Part shown: positions 10,934 to 21,276 of the stretch, in pieces | How positions within the stretch are numbered: the stretch's first letter is position 1 | Layout of the letters: each line of letters begins with the position of its first letter | Origin: Silvania hatchlandensis | Lineage (GTDB): Bacteria; Pseudomonadota; Gammaproteobacteria; Enterobacterales; Enterobacteriaceae | Length of the DNA stretch: 64,000 bases | NCBI RefSeq assembly: GCF_025564065.1 | Contig: NZ_JAMGZK010000043.1 | Span: 1 to 64,000, forward strand | Direction: 5' to 3' | Notes under the pieces: generated by a model | Databases searched by the model: none | Told to the model about the DNA's origin: nothing | Seen by the model: only the letters and a program-made list of their open reading frames with translations | Made by a program: the position numbers and the translations under genes

Positions 10934-11863
10934 TTACTGCGCGAGTGCCGCTGACAGTGCTTCCGGCTCATTAATGGCCGACGCGGTCAGGGTATCAACA
11001 ATACGTTTTGTCAGACCGGTGAGGACTTTACCCGGACCTGCTTCATACAGGTGCTCAACGCCCTGCGATGCCATAAATTCAACGGTTTTGGTCCACTGAA
11101 CCGGGCTGTACAACTGGCGAACCAGCGCATGACGGATAGCCTCTGGCGCGGTTTCACACTGCACATCAACGTTGTTTACCACCGCGATAGCCGGTGCATT
11201 GAAGGTGATTTTTTCCAGTTCGATCGCCAGTTTCTCTGCAGCAGGCTTCATCAGCGCGCAGTGGGACGGGACGCTAACCGGCAGCGGCAGCGCACGCTTA
11301 GCACCGGCAGCTTTACAGGCAGCACCAGCGCGTTCAACCGCTTCTTTGTGACCGGCGATAACCACCTGGCCAGGCGAGTTGAAGTTAACCGGTGAAACCA
11401 CCTGCCCGGCGGCTGACTCTTCGCACGCTTTCGCAATAGCAGCATCATCCAGACCGATAATAGCCGACATGCCGCCGGTCCCTTCCGGTACCGCTTCCTG
11501 CATAAACTTGCCGCGCAGTTCAACCAGGCGTACCGCGTCAGCAAATGCAATCACACCTGCACATACCAGCGCAGAGTATTCCCCCAGGCTATGGCCTGCC
11601 AGCAGCGCAGGCGTTTTGCCACCCTGCTGTTGCCATACGCGCCACAGGGCCACCGATGCGGTCAGCAGCGCTGGCTGCGTCTGCCAGGTTTTATTCAGCT
11701 CTTCGGCTGGCCCCTGCCGAGTCAGCGCCCAAAGATCATAGCCCAGAGCATCAGAAGCTTCACGGAACGTCTCTTCGATTACCGGATACTCTGCCGCTAA
11801 ACCCGACAACATTCCTACGGCCTGAGAACCCTGGCCCGGAAACACAAAAGCAAACTGCGTCAT
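10934..11863 (-). CDS. fabD: Malonyl-CoA:ACP transacylase
   Basis: 309 residues. Transfers malonyl from CoA to ACP, supplying the extender unit. The active serine lies in GHSLGEYSAL (near 92) and the catalytic His in VPSHCALM (near 201); the start FVFPGQGSQ is typical. It lies between fabH (15 bp) and fabG (13 bp) in the minus-strand fatty-acid operon. Confidence 0.97.
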   Translation of the reverse strand: MTQFAFVFPGQGSQAVGMLSGLAAEYPVIEETFREASDALGYDLWALTRQGPAEELNKTWQTQPALLTASVALWRVWQQQGGKTPALLAGHSLGEYSALVCAGVIAFADAVRLVELRGKFMQEAVPEGTGGMSAIIGLDDAAIAKACEESAAGQVVSPVNFNSPGQVVIAGHKEAVERAGAACKAAGAKRALPLPVSVPSHCALMKPAAEKLAIELEKITFNAPAIAVVNNVDVQCETAPEAIRHALVRQLYSPVQWTKTVEFMASQGVEHLYEAGPGKVLTGLTKRIVDTLTASAINEPEALSAALAQ

Positions 11864-11878
11864 TATTTAATCCTTATA

Positions 11879-12832
11879 CTAGAAACGAACCAGCGCAGAA
11901 CCCCAGGTGAAACCGCCACCGAAGGCTTCGAGCAACACCAGTTGGCCCCGTTGAATTCGTCCATCGCGCACCGCTTCGTCAAATGCGCAGGGTACCGATG
12001 CCGCAGACGTATTGCCGTGACGATCCAGTGTCACCACAACGTTATCCATAGACATGCCGAGTTTCTTCGCAGTAGCGCTGATGATGCGCAGGTTAGCCTG
12101 ATGCGGCACCAGCCAGTCGAGGGCGGAGCGCTCGAGGTTGTTGGCTTCCAGCGTTTCATCAACGATATGCGCCAGCTCGGTGACCGCCACTTTGAAGACT
12201 TCATTACCCGCCATGGTCAGGTAGATTGAGCTGTCCGGATTAACACGATCTGCGTTTGGCAGCGTCAACAGCTCGCCGTAGCGGCCGTCCGCATGCAGAT
12301 GTGTCGAGATAATGCCCGGCTCTTCAGATTGTCCCAGCAGAACTGCACCTGCACCATCACCAAAGATAATGATTGTCCCACGATCTTCTGGATTGCATGT
12401 CCGCGCCAGCACGTCAGCACCGATCACCAGCGCATGCTTAACTGAACCGGATTTCACGTACTGATCGGCAATGCTCAGCGCATAGGTAAAGCCTGCGCAG
12501 GCAGCCGCCACGTCAAACGCCGGGCAGCCTTTAATGCCCAACATGTTCTGTACCTGGCACGCCGCGCTTGGGAAAGCATGGGTCGAGGACGTCGTCGCGA
12601 CAATAATCAGACCGATGTCTTCTTTATCGATACCCGCCATCTCCAGCGCGCGCTGGGCAGCTTCAAAGCCCATGGTGGCAACCGTTTCATCTGGCGCGGC
12701 AATACGACGTTCACGGATACCTGTACGCGTGACAATCCACTCGTCAGACGTATCTACCATTTTTTCCAGATCGGCGTTGGTTCGCACTTGTTTTGGCAGA
12801 TAGCTGCCGGTACCTAAAATCTTCGTATACAT
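11879..12832 (-). CDS. fabH: 3-oxoacyl-ACP synthase III (KAS III)
   Basis: 317 residues. Starts each fatty acid by condensing acetyl-CoA with malonyl-ACP. The catalytic residues are visible: Cys in [11 protein letters not shown] near 112, His in [10 protein letters not shown] near 244, and Asn in [10 protein letters not shown] near 274. It starts 6 bp after the plsX stop. Confidence 0.97.
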   Translation of the reverse strand: MYTKILGTGSYLPKQVRTNADLEKMVDTSDEWIVTRTGIRERRIAAPDETVATMGFEAAQRALEMAGIDKEDIGLIIVATTSSTHAFPSAACQVQNMLGIKGCPAFDVAAACAGFTYALSIADQYVKSGSVKHALVIGADVLARTCNPEDRGTIIIFGDGAGAVLLGQSEEPGIISTHLHADGRYGELLTLPNADRVNPDSSIYLTMAGNEVFKVAVTELAHIVDETLEANNLERSALDWLVPHQANLRIISATAKKLGMSMDNVVVTLDRHGNTSAASVPCAFDEAVRDGRIQRGQLVLLEAFGGGFTWGSALVRF

Positions 12833-12838
12833 GTACGC

Positions 12839-13873
12839 TCAGTCACTTTTTGCTAATACAGATCCCAGGCGAGCGGCAATCCGCTGTGGGACTTGTCGCT
12901 GCACCGCCTGCACTGCCTGTTCAATCGCGACGGAAAACGCTCGCTGATTGGCGGCACCGTGACTCTTAATCACGATGCCGCGCAATCCTAACAGACAGGC
13001 GCCATTATACTGGTCGGGGTTGAGGTGACTGAATCGCCGCGCCAGGCTCTTTTGTAACCAACGCTTCAATAAAATCAGCCACCATGACCTTTTTTTCCCC
13101 TCTCCCTGCGATTTAAGCAGAGAAAGAAACATTCTCACCACCCCTTCCATGGTTTTCAGTGTCACGTTACCTGTAAACCCGTCACACACCAGGACATCCG
13201 TTTTTCCGGTCAATAATTCGTTGGCTTCAAGATAACCAATATAGTTGATGGACGGCTCGTTTTTTAGCCGCTCTCCCGCTTCACGAATGCTGTCGAGACC
13301 TTTGGTCTCTTCTTCACCGATATTCAACAAGGCCACCCGAGGGCGGGAAATTCCCAGTACTTCTTCAGCCAGCACCGAGCCCATCACCGCAAATTGCGCC
13401 AGCATCACGCTATCGCAATCGACGTTGGCACCTAAATCAAGCACCACCGTTTTGCCCTTTTGCTGATGCGGCAGTACCGTCACCAGCGCCGGGCGCTCAA
13501 TCCCATCAATGGGCTTGAGCAGTAATTTTGCCAGCCCCATCAGTGCGCCGGTGTTTCCCGCGCTAACGCACGCTTGCGCGCGTCCATCTTTTACCAGCTC
13601 AAGTGCAATACGCATTGAGCTGCCGCGACTGTTGCGGATGGCCTGCGAAGGCCTGACATCACTGGCAATAACTGACTGCGCAGGAATAATCTGCAGACGC
13701 GAACGTTGTTCGAAGTCAGCTTTTGCGAGTAATGGCGTGATTGCGTCGGGGTTTCCGACTAATAGAAGAGTGAGTTGCGAATTAGAGTTCAGTGCCTGCA
13801 ATGCTGCAGGCACTGTCACAGAAGGGCCAAAATCACCCCCCATGACATCTAACGCCAGGGTTAGACGTGTCAA
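12839..13873 (-). CDS. plsX: Phosphate acyltransferase PlsX
   Basis: PlsX makes acyl-phosphate from acyl-ACP, linking fatty acid to phospholipid synthesis. I place the start at TTG 13871–13873, giving [20 protein letters not shown], because this is where homology with E. coli PlsX begins. An ATG at 13927 would add 18 residues without homology. The product is 344 residues, about 12 shorter at the C-terminus than the 356-residue E. coli form. It follows rpmF with two hairpins in the 79-bp gap. Confidence 0.93.
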   Translation of the reverse strand: MTRLTLALDVMGGDFGPSVTVPAALQALNSNSQLTLLLVGNPDAITPLLAKADFEQRSRLQIIPAQSVIASDVRPSQAIRNSRGSSMRIALELVKDGRAQACVSAGNTGALMGLAKLLLKPIDGIERPALVTVLPHQQKGKTVVLDLGANVDCDSVMLAQFAVMGSVLAEEVLGISRPRVALLNIGEEETKGLDSIREAGERLKNEPSINYIGYLEANELLTGKTDVLVCDGFTGNVTLKTMEGVVRMFLSLLKSQGEGKKRSWWLILLKRWLQKSLARRFSHLNPDQYNGACLLGLRGIVIKSHGAANQRAFSVAIEQAVQAVQRQVPQRIAARLGSVLAKSD

Positions 13874-13893
13874 GGTATCGTCACAGCCTGGTT

Positions 13894-13922
13894 CGGTATA
13901 TCCCCGCTTGCACGGGGAAACC
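13894..13922 (-). other. Isolated 29-bp hairpin resembling a type I-E CRISPR repeat
   Basis: The minus strand begins GGTTTCCCCGTGCAAGCGGG and ends GATATACCG, with stem TCCCCG/CGGGGA. From memory it matches the enterobacterial type I-E repeat consensus at about 24 of 29 positions. There is only one copy, no spacers and no cas genes. It lies 21–49 nt before the plsX TTG start, so a role as an mRNA hairpin is at least as likely. Confidence 0.45.
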
Positions 13923-13932
13923 CTCACTAAGC

Positions 13933-13952
13933 TTAATCACGCAAACGCGTGA
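13933..13952 (-). other. Hairpin directly after rpmF
   Basis: A perfect 8-bp stem AATCACGC / GCGTGATT with a 4-base loop abuts and partly includes the rpmF stop codon. There is no T run after it, so it is more likely an mRNA-stability or partial attenuation hairpin between rpmF and plsX than a terminator. Confidence 0.5.
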
Positions 13953-14138
<186 letters not shown>

Positions 14139-14142
14139 TTAA

Positions 14143-14676
<534 letters not shown>

Positions 14677-14805
14677 TTAACTTTGTAACGTCATAGAGTC
14701 AAAGAAAAAGGCAACCTCGGGCTGCCTTTTGCCAATTATTCGCACACATTGCGGCCTGTAGTTTAAAATGGCTGGCATCGATACGCTATATCTGGTGAAA
14801 AAAAT

Positions 14806-15390
14806 ATGCCAAATCTTCTTCTTGCCTCCACATCACCCTATCGCCGCGTGCTGCTGGAAAAGCTCGGACTGCCGTTTGAATGTGCCGCACCGAACGTAGA
14901 TGAAAGCCCACGCCCCGGTGAATCACCGCGCCATCTGGTGGTCCGTCTGGCTCAGGAAAAAGCGCAAAGTCTGGCTGCACGCTACCCTGACCATCTGATT
15001 ATAGGTTCCGATCAGGTTTGCGTCCTGGACGGCGAGATTACCGGTAAACCGCATACGGAAGAGAATGCGCGTCAGCAGCTCATGAAGGCACGTGGCAGCA
15101 TTGTCACCTTTTACACCGGCCTGGCCCTCTACAATGCCGCGACGGGGCATTTACAGACCGAATGCGAGCCCTTTGATGTCCACTTTCGCCACCTTAGCGA
15201 ACAGGAGATTGAGGATTACGTCCGCAAAGAGCGACCGCTGAACTGTGCAGGCAGTTTTAAGAGTGAAGGATTAGGGATTGCACTGTTTGACAAGCTGGAC
15301 GGTCGTGACCCGAATGCGCTGGTAGGATTACCGCTGATTGCGCTGTGCCAGATGTTACGTCGGGAACACTATAACCCGCTGATGGCGTAA
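14806..15390 (+). CDS. yceF: Maf-family nucleotide pyrophosphatase (m7GTP) YceF
   Basis: 194 residues. Maf proteins hydrolyse modified NTPs; the E. coli YceF subfamily prefers 7-methyl-GTP. The N-terminal [19 protein letters not shown] and the later [13 protein letters not shown] motif (catalytic Asp) are typical. It faces rluC with a REP pair in the 73-bp convergent gap. Confidence 0.93.
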   Translation: MPNLLLASTSPYRRVLLEKLGLPFECAAPNVDESPRPGESPRHLVVRLAQEKAQSLAARYPDHLIIGSDQVCVLDGEITGKPHTEENARQQLMKARGSIVTFYTGLALYNAATGHLQTECEPFDVHFRHLSEQEIEDYVRKERPLNCAGSFKSEGLGIALFDKLDGRDPNALVGLPLIALCQMLRREHYNPLMA

Positions 15391-15398
15391 CTTACGCA

Positions 15399-15461
15399 GG
15401 GTGGCGCTATGCTTACCCGGCCTATAAACCATAGGCCCGAGCAAGCGCAGCGCCGCCGGGC
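15399..15461. repeat. Inverted pair of REP elements
   Basis: GGTGGCGCTATGCTTACCCGG is followed by GGCCTAT, a short loop, then ATAGGCC and a divergent copy in the other direction (AGCAAGCGCAGCGCCGCCGGG minus its ends). The arms form a long imperfect palindrome between the convergent stops of yceF and rluC. The 16-mer ATGCTTACCCGGCCTA recurs at 35771–35786. Confidence 0.75.
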
Positions 15462-15463
15462 GA

Positions 15464-16411
15464 TTAACCGCGCAAAACTTTCAGGCAGCGTTTCAGCTGC
15501 TCGTCCATTGGCGCTTCAATACGCATGATTTCGCCCGTGCCTGGGTGTGTGAACTTCAGCGCGGCGGCGTGCAGGAACAGACGCGATAATCCCGTGCCCG
15601 CCAGCTGCTTATCGAACTCACGGTCACCATAGCGGTCGTCGAAGGCGATAGGATGACCGGCATGTTGAGTATGAACGCGGATCTGGTGGGTACGTCCGGT
15701 CACCGGACTGCAGCGCACCAGCGTCGCAAATTCATAGCGCTCTTCAACTTTGAAGCGCGTTTCAGACGGTTTGCCTTCCTGGTTAACGCGAACGATGCGC
15801 TCACCGCTTTGCAAAATATTCTTCAGCAGCGGGGCCTGCACCACTTTGACGTGGGACTGCCACTGCCCGCGCACAAGCGCCAGATAATCTTTCTGCATCC
15901 CTTTTTCACGCAGCTGTTCATGCAGCGAACGCAGGGCAGAACGTTTCTTGGCAACTAAGAGCACACCAGAGGTGTCGCGATCGAGACGATGAACCAGCTC
16001 GAGGAAACGTGCTTCAGGGCGCAGCGCGCGCAGACCTTCAATCACACCGAAGCTCAACCCGCTACCGCCATGCACGGCAGTACCGGAGGGCTTGTTCAAC
16101 ACCAGAATATGATCGTCTTCATATAAAATCACATTCGTCAGGGCCGCCACTTTATTCAGATGCGGCGATACAGCCTCTTCTTCCCGTTCAGCAACGCGAA
16201 CGGGCGGGATGCGTATTTCATCACCCGCTTCAAGTTTGTATTCAGGTTTGATGCGTTTCTTATTCACCCGCACCTCGCCCTTGCGCAAGATGCGATAAAT
16301 CATACTCTTTGGCACACCTTTCAGTTGGGTGCGCAAAAAGTTGTCGATTCGTTGCCCCGCTTCATCTTCGGTGATGGCAACCATTTTTACGGATGGAGTC
16401 TCTGTTTTCAT
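15464..16411 (-). CDS. rluC: 23S rRNA pseudouridine(955/2504/2580) synthase
   Basis: 315 residues. An N-terminal S4 RNA-binding domain (about 18–80, with RIDNFLRTQLKGVPKSMIYR) is followed by an RluA-type catalytic domain. The catalytic aspartate is in VHRLDRDTSGVLL near 144; VTGRTHQIRVH is the second conserved motif. It is divergent from rne, across the long rne leader. Confidence 0.96.
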   Translation of the reverse strand: MKTETPSVKMVAITEDEAGQRIDNFLRTQLKGVPKSMIYRILRKGEVRVNKKRIKPEYKLEAGDEIRIPPVRVAEREEEAVSPHLNKVAALTNVILYEDDHILVLNKPSGTAVHGGSGLSFGVIEGLRALRPEARFLELVHRLDRDTSGVLLVAKKRSALRSLHEQLREKGMQKDYLALVRGQWQSHVKVVQAPLLKNILQSGERIVRVNQEGKPSETRFKVEERYEFATLVRCSPVTGRTHQIRVHTQHAGHPIAFDDRYGDREFDKQLAGTGLSRLFLHAAALKFTHPGTGEIMRIEAPMDEQLKRCLKVLRG

Positions 16412-16619
16412 GGTGGGCGATTCTAATTATCACCAGCCATTAGCGCCACTCATTTTTCTATGCTTATATTTACATCTACCCGGTAACCGCCTGGCGCACG
16501 CAATCGATTTGATGGTTATTAAACCAATCACCTCGATGAAGTGAAGAAACTGTGAGTAACCGGGTGATAATTGGTAAAAGTCATCTTGCTATAACCCGGT
16601 TAGCAATGGAATAATGCTG
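16412..16619. promoter_or_regulatory. rluC–rne divergent promoter region
   Basis: About 200 bp without a credible gene lie between the rluC start and the conserved rne leader. In E. coli rne is transcribed from promoters about 360 nt upstream of its start, so the main promoter should fall near 16580–16620. I do not claim individual -10/-35 boxes. Confidence 0.45.
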
Positions 16620-16981
16620 CTGTTTTCCGTGTTAAATCCGGGTTTAGTAAGGATAAGACGGAATGACCAATTTTGTCTGACCGATCATCCACGCAGCAAT
16701 GGCGTAAGACGTATTGATCTTTCAGACAGTTAGCGGGCTGCGGGTTGCAGTACTTACCGGTAAATGGAATCTTCTCTGGAGAGTTTTACCCAGGCTGTTC
16801 CCCTGATAATTGCGCTGTATTTCCGTATGAAATACAGGCAACCGACACTTTGCGCCTCTTAAGCGAGCGACAACCGTGAGGTTGGCGACGTGAATAGACA
16901 CGAGGCCATCGGTTCATACCCCGGAAAGCGTCACCTTGCCCGCAGCTTAGTCGTCAATGTAAGAATAATGAGTAAGTTACG
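16620..16981 (+). promoter_or_regulatory. rne 5' leader, RNase E autoregulation element
   Basis: Roughly 360 nt before rne match the E. coli rne 5' UTR closely. Conserved blocks include GACCGATCATCCACGCAGCA near 16679, GCGGGCTGCGGGTTGCAGT near 16735, CAACCGTGAGGTTGGCGACG near 16870 and the end GTAAGAATAATGAGTAAGTT. In E. coli hairpins hp2/hp3 of this leader bind RNase E, so the enzyme adjusts decay of its own message. Sequence conservation is seen; function is by homology. Confidence 0.85.
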
Positions 16982-19900
16982 ATGAAAAGAATGTTAATCA
17001 ACGCAACTCAGCAAGAAGAGTTGCGTGTCGCCCTTGTGGATGGGCAGCGTCTGTACGATCTGGATATCGAAAGTCCGGGACACGAACAGAAAAAAGCGAA
17101 CATTTACAAAGGTAAAATCACCCGCATTGAACCGAGCCTTGAAGCCGCATTTGTTGATTACGGTGCCGAGCGTCACGGTTTCCTCCCGCTGAAAGAGATC
17201 GCTCGCGAATACTTCCCGTCTAACTATAACGCCCATGGCCGTCCGAACATCAAAGATGTCCTGCGTGAAGGTCAGGAAGTTATCGTTCAGATCGATAAAG
17301 AAGAGCGCGGCAACAAAGGCGCAGCACTCACTACTTTTATCAGTCTGGCAGGCAGCTATCTGGTCCTGATGCCTAATAACCCACGTGCGGGGGGGATCTC
17401 CCGCCGTATCGAAGGCGATGACCGTACCGAGTTGAAAGAAGCGCTGGGCAGTCTTGAACTGCCAGACGGCATGGGCCTGATTGTCCGTACCGCCGGCGTT
17501 GGCAAATCTGCCGAAGCGCTGCAGTGGGATCTGGGCTTCCGTCTGAAGCACTGGGAAGCGATTCAGAAAGCCGCTGAAAGCCGCCCTGCTCCGTTCCTGA
17601 TCCACCAGGAAAGTAACGTTATCGTGCGTGCTTTCCGTGACTATCTGCGCCAGGACATCGGCGAAATCCTGATTGATAACCCGAAAGTGCTTGAGCTGGC
17701 TCGCCAGCACATCGCCGCGCTGGGTCGTCCGGATTTCACCAGCAAAATTAAACTGTACACCGGTGAAATCCCGCTGTTCAGCCACTACCAGATCGAATCG
17801 CAAATCGAGTCCGCTTTCCAGCGTGAAGTGCGTTTGCCGTCCGGTGGTTCCATTGTTATCGACAGCACCGAAGCGCTGACCGCCATCGACATTAACTCCG
17901 CACGTGCAACCCGCGGCGGCGATATCGAAGAAACGGCGTTCAACACCAACCTGGAAGCGGCCGACGAGATTGCTCGCCAGCTGCGCCTGCGCGATCTGGG
18001 CGGCCTGATCGTTATCGATTTCATCGACATGACCCCGGTCCGTCACCAGCGCGCGGTAGAAAACCGCCTGCGTGAAGCGGTACGTCAGGACCGTGCGCGT
18101 ATCCAGATAAGCCACATCTCACGATTTGGTCTGCTGGAGATGTCCCGTCAGCGTCTCAGCCCGTCACTGGGTGAATCCAGCCACCACGTCTGCCCGCGCT
18201 GTAGCGGCACCGGTACCGTGCGTGATAACGAGTCGCTGTCGCTCTCTATCCTGCGTCTGATTGAAGAAGAAGCGCTGAAAGAGAACACCAAAGAAGTTCA
18301 CGCTATTGTGCCCGTGCCGATCGCCTCTTACCTGCTGAACGAAAAACGTGCAGCGGTAAGCGCTATCGAAACCCGTCTGGGTGGCTTGCGCTGCGTGATC
18401 GTTCCGAACGATCAGATGCAGACCCCACACTACTCCGTGCTGCGCGTTCGCAAAGGCGAAGAGACGACCACGCTGAGCTACATGCTGCCTAAGCTGCATG
18501 AAGAAGAAATGGCGCTGCCGTCTGAAGCCGAGTACAACGAGCGTAAACTGCCTGAGCAGCCAGCGCTGGCCGCTTTTGTGATGCCAGAAGCACCTCCAGC
18601 ACCTGCCCAGGAAAGCGTTGATGCGCAACCTGTGGCGCAGAAACCTGCTGCAGAAACCCGCACTGCCCCTGCTGAACCTGGCCTGTTGAGCCGTTTCTTC
18701 GGTGCGCTGAAGAAAATGTTTGCCGGTGAAGAGCCGCAGCCTGCCCCGGAACCGGTAGAGCAGAAAGAAGTTAAACCAGAGCGCTCACAGGATCGTCGTA
18801 AGCGTCAGAACAACCGCCGTGACCGTAACGATCGCAACGATCGCCGTGATAACCGCGATAGCCGTTCTGACAATAGCGAAGGCCGTGAAGGTCGTGAAAA
18901 TCGCGATAACCGTGATAATCGTGAGAGCCGCGAAGGTCGTGAAAGCCGTGAAGGTCGCGATGATAACCGCCGCAACCGCCGCGAAAAACCACAGCAGAAC
19001 GTGGAAGAACGCGAAGTTCGCCAGCCGGTCAGCGACGAGTCTGAAAAATCCAGACAGCGTGATGAGCAGCAGCCGCGCCGCGAGCGCAACCGTCGTCGTA
19101 GTGATGACAAGCGCCAGGCGCAGCAAGAAACGAAAGAGCTTAACCGCGAAGAGCAACCCGTGCAGGATGCCGAGCAGGAAGAAAACATTCAGGTCATGCC
19201 GCGCCGTAAACCGCGCCAGCTGAACCAGAAAGTGCGTTTCCAGACTCAGGAAGAGATGGCTGCTGAAGCCGTTGCCCCGCACGCTGCGCCTGCGCAGAGC
19301 ACTGAGCTGGCTAAAGTTGACCTGCCTGCGGTAATCGAAAGTGCACCAGAGCAGGAAGACAACGCTGAAAATCGTGACAACACCGGTATGCCACGTCGTT
19401 CACGTCGTTCTCCGCGTCACCTGCGTGTAAGCGGTCAGCGTCGTCGTCGCTATCGTGATGAGCGTTACCCGCTGCAGTCTCCAATGCCGCTGGCGATTGC
19501 CTGTGCATCACCAGAAATGGCCTCGGGTAAAGCCTGGATCCGCTATCCGGTTGCCCGTCCTCAGGAGCAGCAGTTCGACGAGCAGAACATCGCGCCAGAA
19601 ACTGTTGCCCCTGTGATGCCTGTCGCCGATGAAATCATCACCGAAGCCGCTGCCGTCTCCATCCCGGAGCCGCAGGTCGCTGCAGTTGAGACCGCTCATC
19701 CGGAGGTAATTGCTGCGCCTGTTAGCGAGCAGCCGCAGATCATCGCCGCTGAAGATGTCGTGGTTGCTGAGCAGGTCGTGGAAGAAGTACAGGCCGCAGA
19801 GCCGGTTGAAATCGCCGCCGTTGCGGTTGAACCCGAGCCACAGCAGGACGTCGTAGAAGTGGACGTTGAAACCAACGTGCAGCCGGAAGTTGAAATTGCT

Positions 19901-20188
19901 GATGAACCGGTGCCAGTTGCTGAAGCAAAACCTGAGGTGGTTGAAGTGAAAACCGCGGAAGTAGAGGTTGAAGTCAAGCCTGTACCCGTCGCTCAGGCGA
20001 ATGCAGATGTTCACTATGCTACTGCGCCAATGACCCGTGCTCCGGCACCGGACTATGTTCCGGACGCGCCGCGTCAAAGCGACTGGGTTCGCCCGGCCTT
20101 CGATTTCGAAGGTAAAGGTTCTGCTGGCGGCCACAGTGCTTCGCACCAGGCCACTGCACCTGCAACGCGCCCGCAGTCTGCTGAATAA
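16982..20188 (+). CDS. rne: Ribonuclease E
   Basis: 1068 residues (E. coli 1061). The endonuclease core of the degradosome, anchored at the inner membrane. N-terminal half: S1 domain (about 35–125), 5' sensor and DNase-I-like domain with catalytic Asp303 and Asp346, then the zinc-link CPRC (Cys404 and Cys407). C-terminal half: an amphipathic membrane-targeting segment ([15 protein letters not shown], about 565–580), a very Arg-rich RNA-binding region (about 600–690) made of RDN/RES/REG repeats, an acidic Pro/Val/Glu-rich stretch and a final PNPase-binding segment. A strong terminator follows. Confidence 0.97.
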   Translation: MKRMLINATQQEELRVALVDGQRLYDLDIESPGHEQKKANIYKGKITRIEPSLEAAFVDYGAERHGFLPLKEIAREYFPSNYNAHGRPNIKDVLREGQEVIVQIDKEERGNKGAALTTFISLAGSYLVLMPNNPRAGGISRRIEGDDRTELKEALGSLELPDGMGLIVRTAGVGKSAEALQWDLGFRLKHWEAIQKAAESRPAPFLIHQESNVIVRAFRDYLRQDIGEILIDNPKVLELARQHIAALGRPDFTSKIKLYTGEIPLFSHYQIESQIESAFQREVRLPSGGSIVIDSTEALTAIDINSARATRGGDIEETAFNTNLEAADEIARQLRLRDLGGLIVIDFIDMTPVRHQRAVENRLREAVRQDRARIQISHISRFGLLEMSRQRLSPSLGESSHHVCPRCSGTGTVRDNESLSLSILRLIEEEALKENTKEVHAIVPVPIASYLLNEKRAAVSAIETRLGGLRCVIVPNDQMQTPHYSVLRVRKGEETTTLSYMLPKLHEEEMALPSEAEYNERKLPEQPALAAFVMPEAPPAPAQESVDAQPVAQKPAAETRTAPAEPGLLSRFFGALKKMFAGEEPQPAPEPVEQKEVKPERSQDRRKRQNNRRDRNDRNDRRDNRDSRSDNSEGREGRENRDNRDNRESREGRESREGRDDNRRNRREKPQQNVEEREVRQPVSDESEKSRQRDEQQPRRERNRRRSDDKRQAQQETKELNREEQPVQDAEQEENIQVMPRRKPRQLNQKVRFQTQEEMAAEAVAPHAAPAQSTELAKVDLPAVIESAPEQEDNAENRDNTGMPRRSRRSPRHLRVSGQRRRRYRDERYPLQSPMPLAIACASPEMASGKAWIRYPVARPQEQQFDEQNIAPETVAPVMPVADEIITEAAAVSIPEPQVAAVETAHPEVIAAPVSEQPQIIAAEDVVVAEQVVEEVQAAEPVEIAAVAVEPEPQQDVVEVDVETNVQPEVEIADEPVPVAEAKPEVVEVKTAEVEVEVKPVPVAQANADVHYATAPMTRAPAPDYVPDAPRQSDWVRPAFDFEGKGSAGGHSASHQATAPATRPQSAE

Positions 20189-20202
20189 GCGTACTGCACG
20201 TT

Positions 20203-20230
20203 AAAAGCCGACCTTCGGGTCGGCTTTTTT
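20203..20230 (+). terminator. rne terminator (bidirectional)
   Basis: AAAAGCCGACC-TTCG-GGTCGGCTTTTTT. The stem has A and T runs on both sides, so it can serve rne and the convergent LysR gene, whose stop codon begins in the last T of the run. Confidence 0.9.
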
Positions 20231-21167
20231 ATTTCTCTTGCGCCGGACTGCGCATTCCGGCGATTTCCGGCATCACCTCGCGCATCATGTCCAGGAAGCG
20301 GCGTAACCGCGCCGGATAATAACGCGACCACGGATAGACCAGATGAACGGGCAACGCCGCAGGCTGCCAGTCCGGCAGCAGATGCACCAGTCGCCCCTCA
20401 CGGATATCCCCTTCCACCGTCCAGCTTGATACCACCGCCACGCCCAGTCCGGTCAGGGCACTTTTACGCGCCACGTACAGACTGTCGGTACTCAGTCTCG
20501 GTGAGATAGCAATACGCAGCGGAGGCAACGTAACATCGTTAAACAACTCGATATGCTCACGATAAAAAGTATTCAGCGCCACCCAGGGCAGCGACGAGAG
20601 ATCTTCAGGTTTATGGACAGGGGCATGGCGGGAGAGCAATTCAGGCGAAGCCACAATACAGCGCGGCACTTCCGCCAGCAGAACCGATACCGTTGCCGGA
20701 TCAACCTCCGCCCCCACGCGGATAGCGCAGTCGATATTGTCACTGAGAAAATCAGCAGAGCGATCGTTCAACATCCACTCCACGTTTAGCCGGGGGTAGC
20801 GCAGCAGAAACGCCGTTAACGGCTCCAGCAGCTGCTCCTGACCAAAAGCATGCGGGGCACGTACCCGCAGCACGCCCACGGGTTCATCTTCCGTTTGACC
20901 CACTTCATCTTCCAGTGCCAGCCAGCTGTCGATAACGCGTCGGGCATGCTGATAGCAGCGCTCACCGTCGTCCGTCAGCTTCATGGCATGGGTGGTGCGC
21001 AGGATCAGGCGTGCCCCTAACAAGGTTTCCAGCGACTGCAGTCGGCGACTCACCGTCGCCTGGGTGGTGCTCATCTGCACGGCGGCGGCAGAGAGCGACC
21101 CCGCTTCAACGATACGCACAAAGGTGCGCATCAGCTCTACTCTGTCTATACGCTCTGAGCGTTTCAT
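20229..21167 (-). CDS. LysR-family transcriptional regulator
   Basis: 312 residues. N-terminal winged HTH (about 8–67: TFVRIVEAGSLSAAAVQMST, then QATVSRRLQSLE) and a C-terminal effector domain (about 95–300). It resembles the DmlR/YhjC type of LysR proteins, but no ligand can be assigned. It is divergent from an MFS exporter gene with 109 bp between them, the classic layout of a LysR regulator and its target. A perfect palindrome sits 9 bp before its start. This pair is not present between rne and flgL in E. coli K-12. Confidence 0.9.
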   Translation of the reverse strand: MKRSERIDRVELMRTFVRIVEAGSLSAAAVQMSTTQATVSRRLQSLETLLGARLILRTTHAMKLTDDGERCYQHARRVIDSWLALEDEVGQTEDEPVGVLRVRAPHAFGQEQLLEPLTAFLLRYPRLNVEWMLNDRSADFLSDNIDCAIRVGAEVDPATVSVLLAEVPRCIVASPELLSRHAPVHKPEDLSSLPWVALNTFYREHIELFNDVTLPPLRIAISPRLSTDSLYVARKSALTGLGVAVVSSWTVEGDIREGRLVHLLPDWQPAALPVHLVYPWSRYYPARLRRFLDMMREVMPEIAGMRSPAQEK

Positions 21168-21175
21168 TATCGATT

Positions 21176-21200
21176 CACTTATACGTTACACGTATAAGTG
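21176..21200. promoter_or_regulatory. Palindromic operator between the LysR and MFS genes
   Basis: CACTTATACG-TTACA-CGTATAAGTG is a perfect 10-bp inverted repeat with a 5-bp centre. It lies 9 bp before the regulator start and 77 bp before the transporter start. It is AT-rich with the T-N11-A character of LysR boxes. The likely role is binding of the LysR protein for autoregulation and control of the exporter. Confidence 0.65.
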
Positions 21201-21276
21201 TTTTAACACTGCGCCTGCTACCACCGCAAGGCGAGCTGCGGAAGAATAGCGCCACACCCGATATAAGGAACCGCAT

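Noticed and set aside
13894-13922. CRISPR array
   Set aside because: One repeat-like unit only, no spacers, no second repeat within several hundred bases, no cas genes. Reported only as an isolated hairpin.
16994-18115. 373-codon open frame opposite rne
   Set aside because: It is the complement of a highly conserved, GC-rich gene; the product has no family-like features and no ribosome-binding site. A shadow frame.
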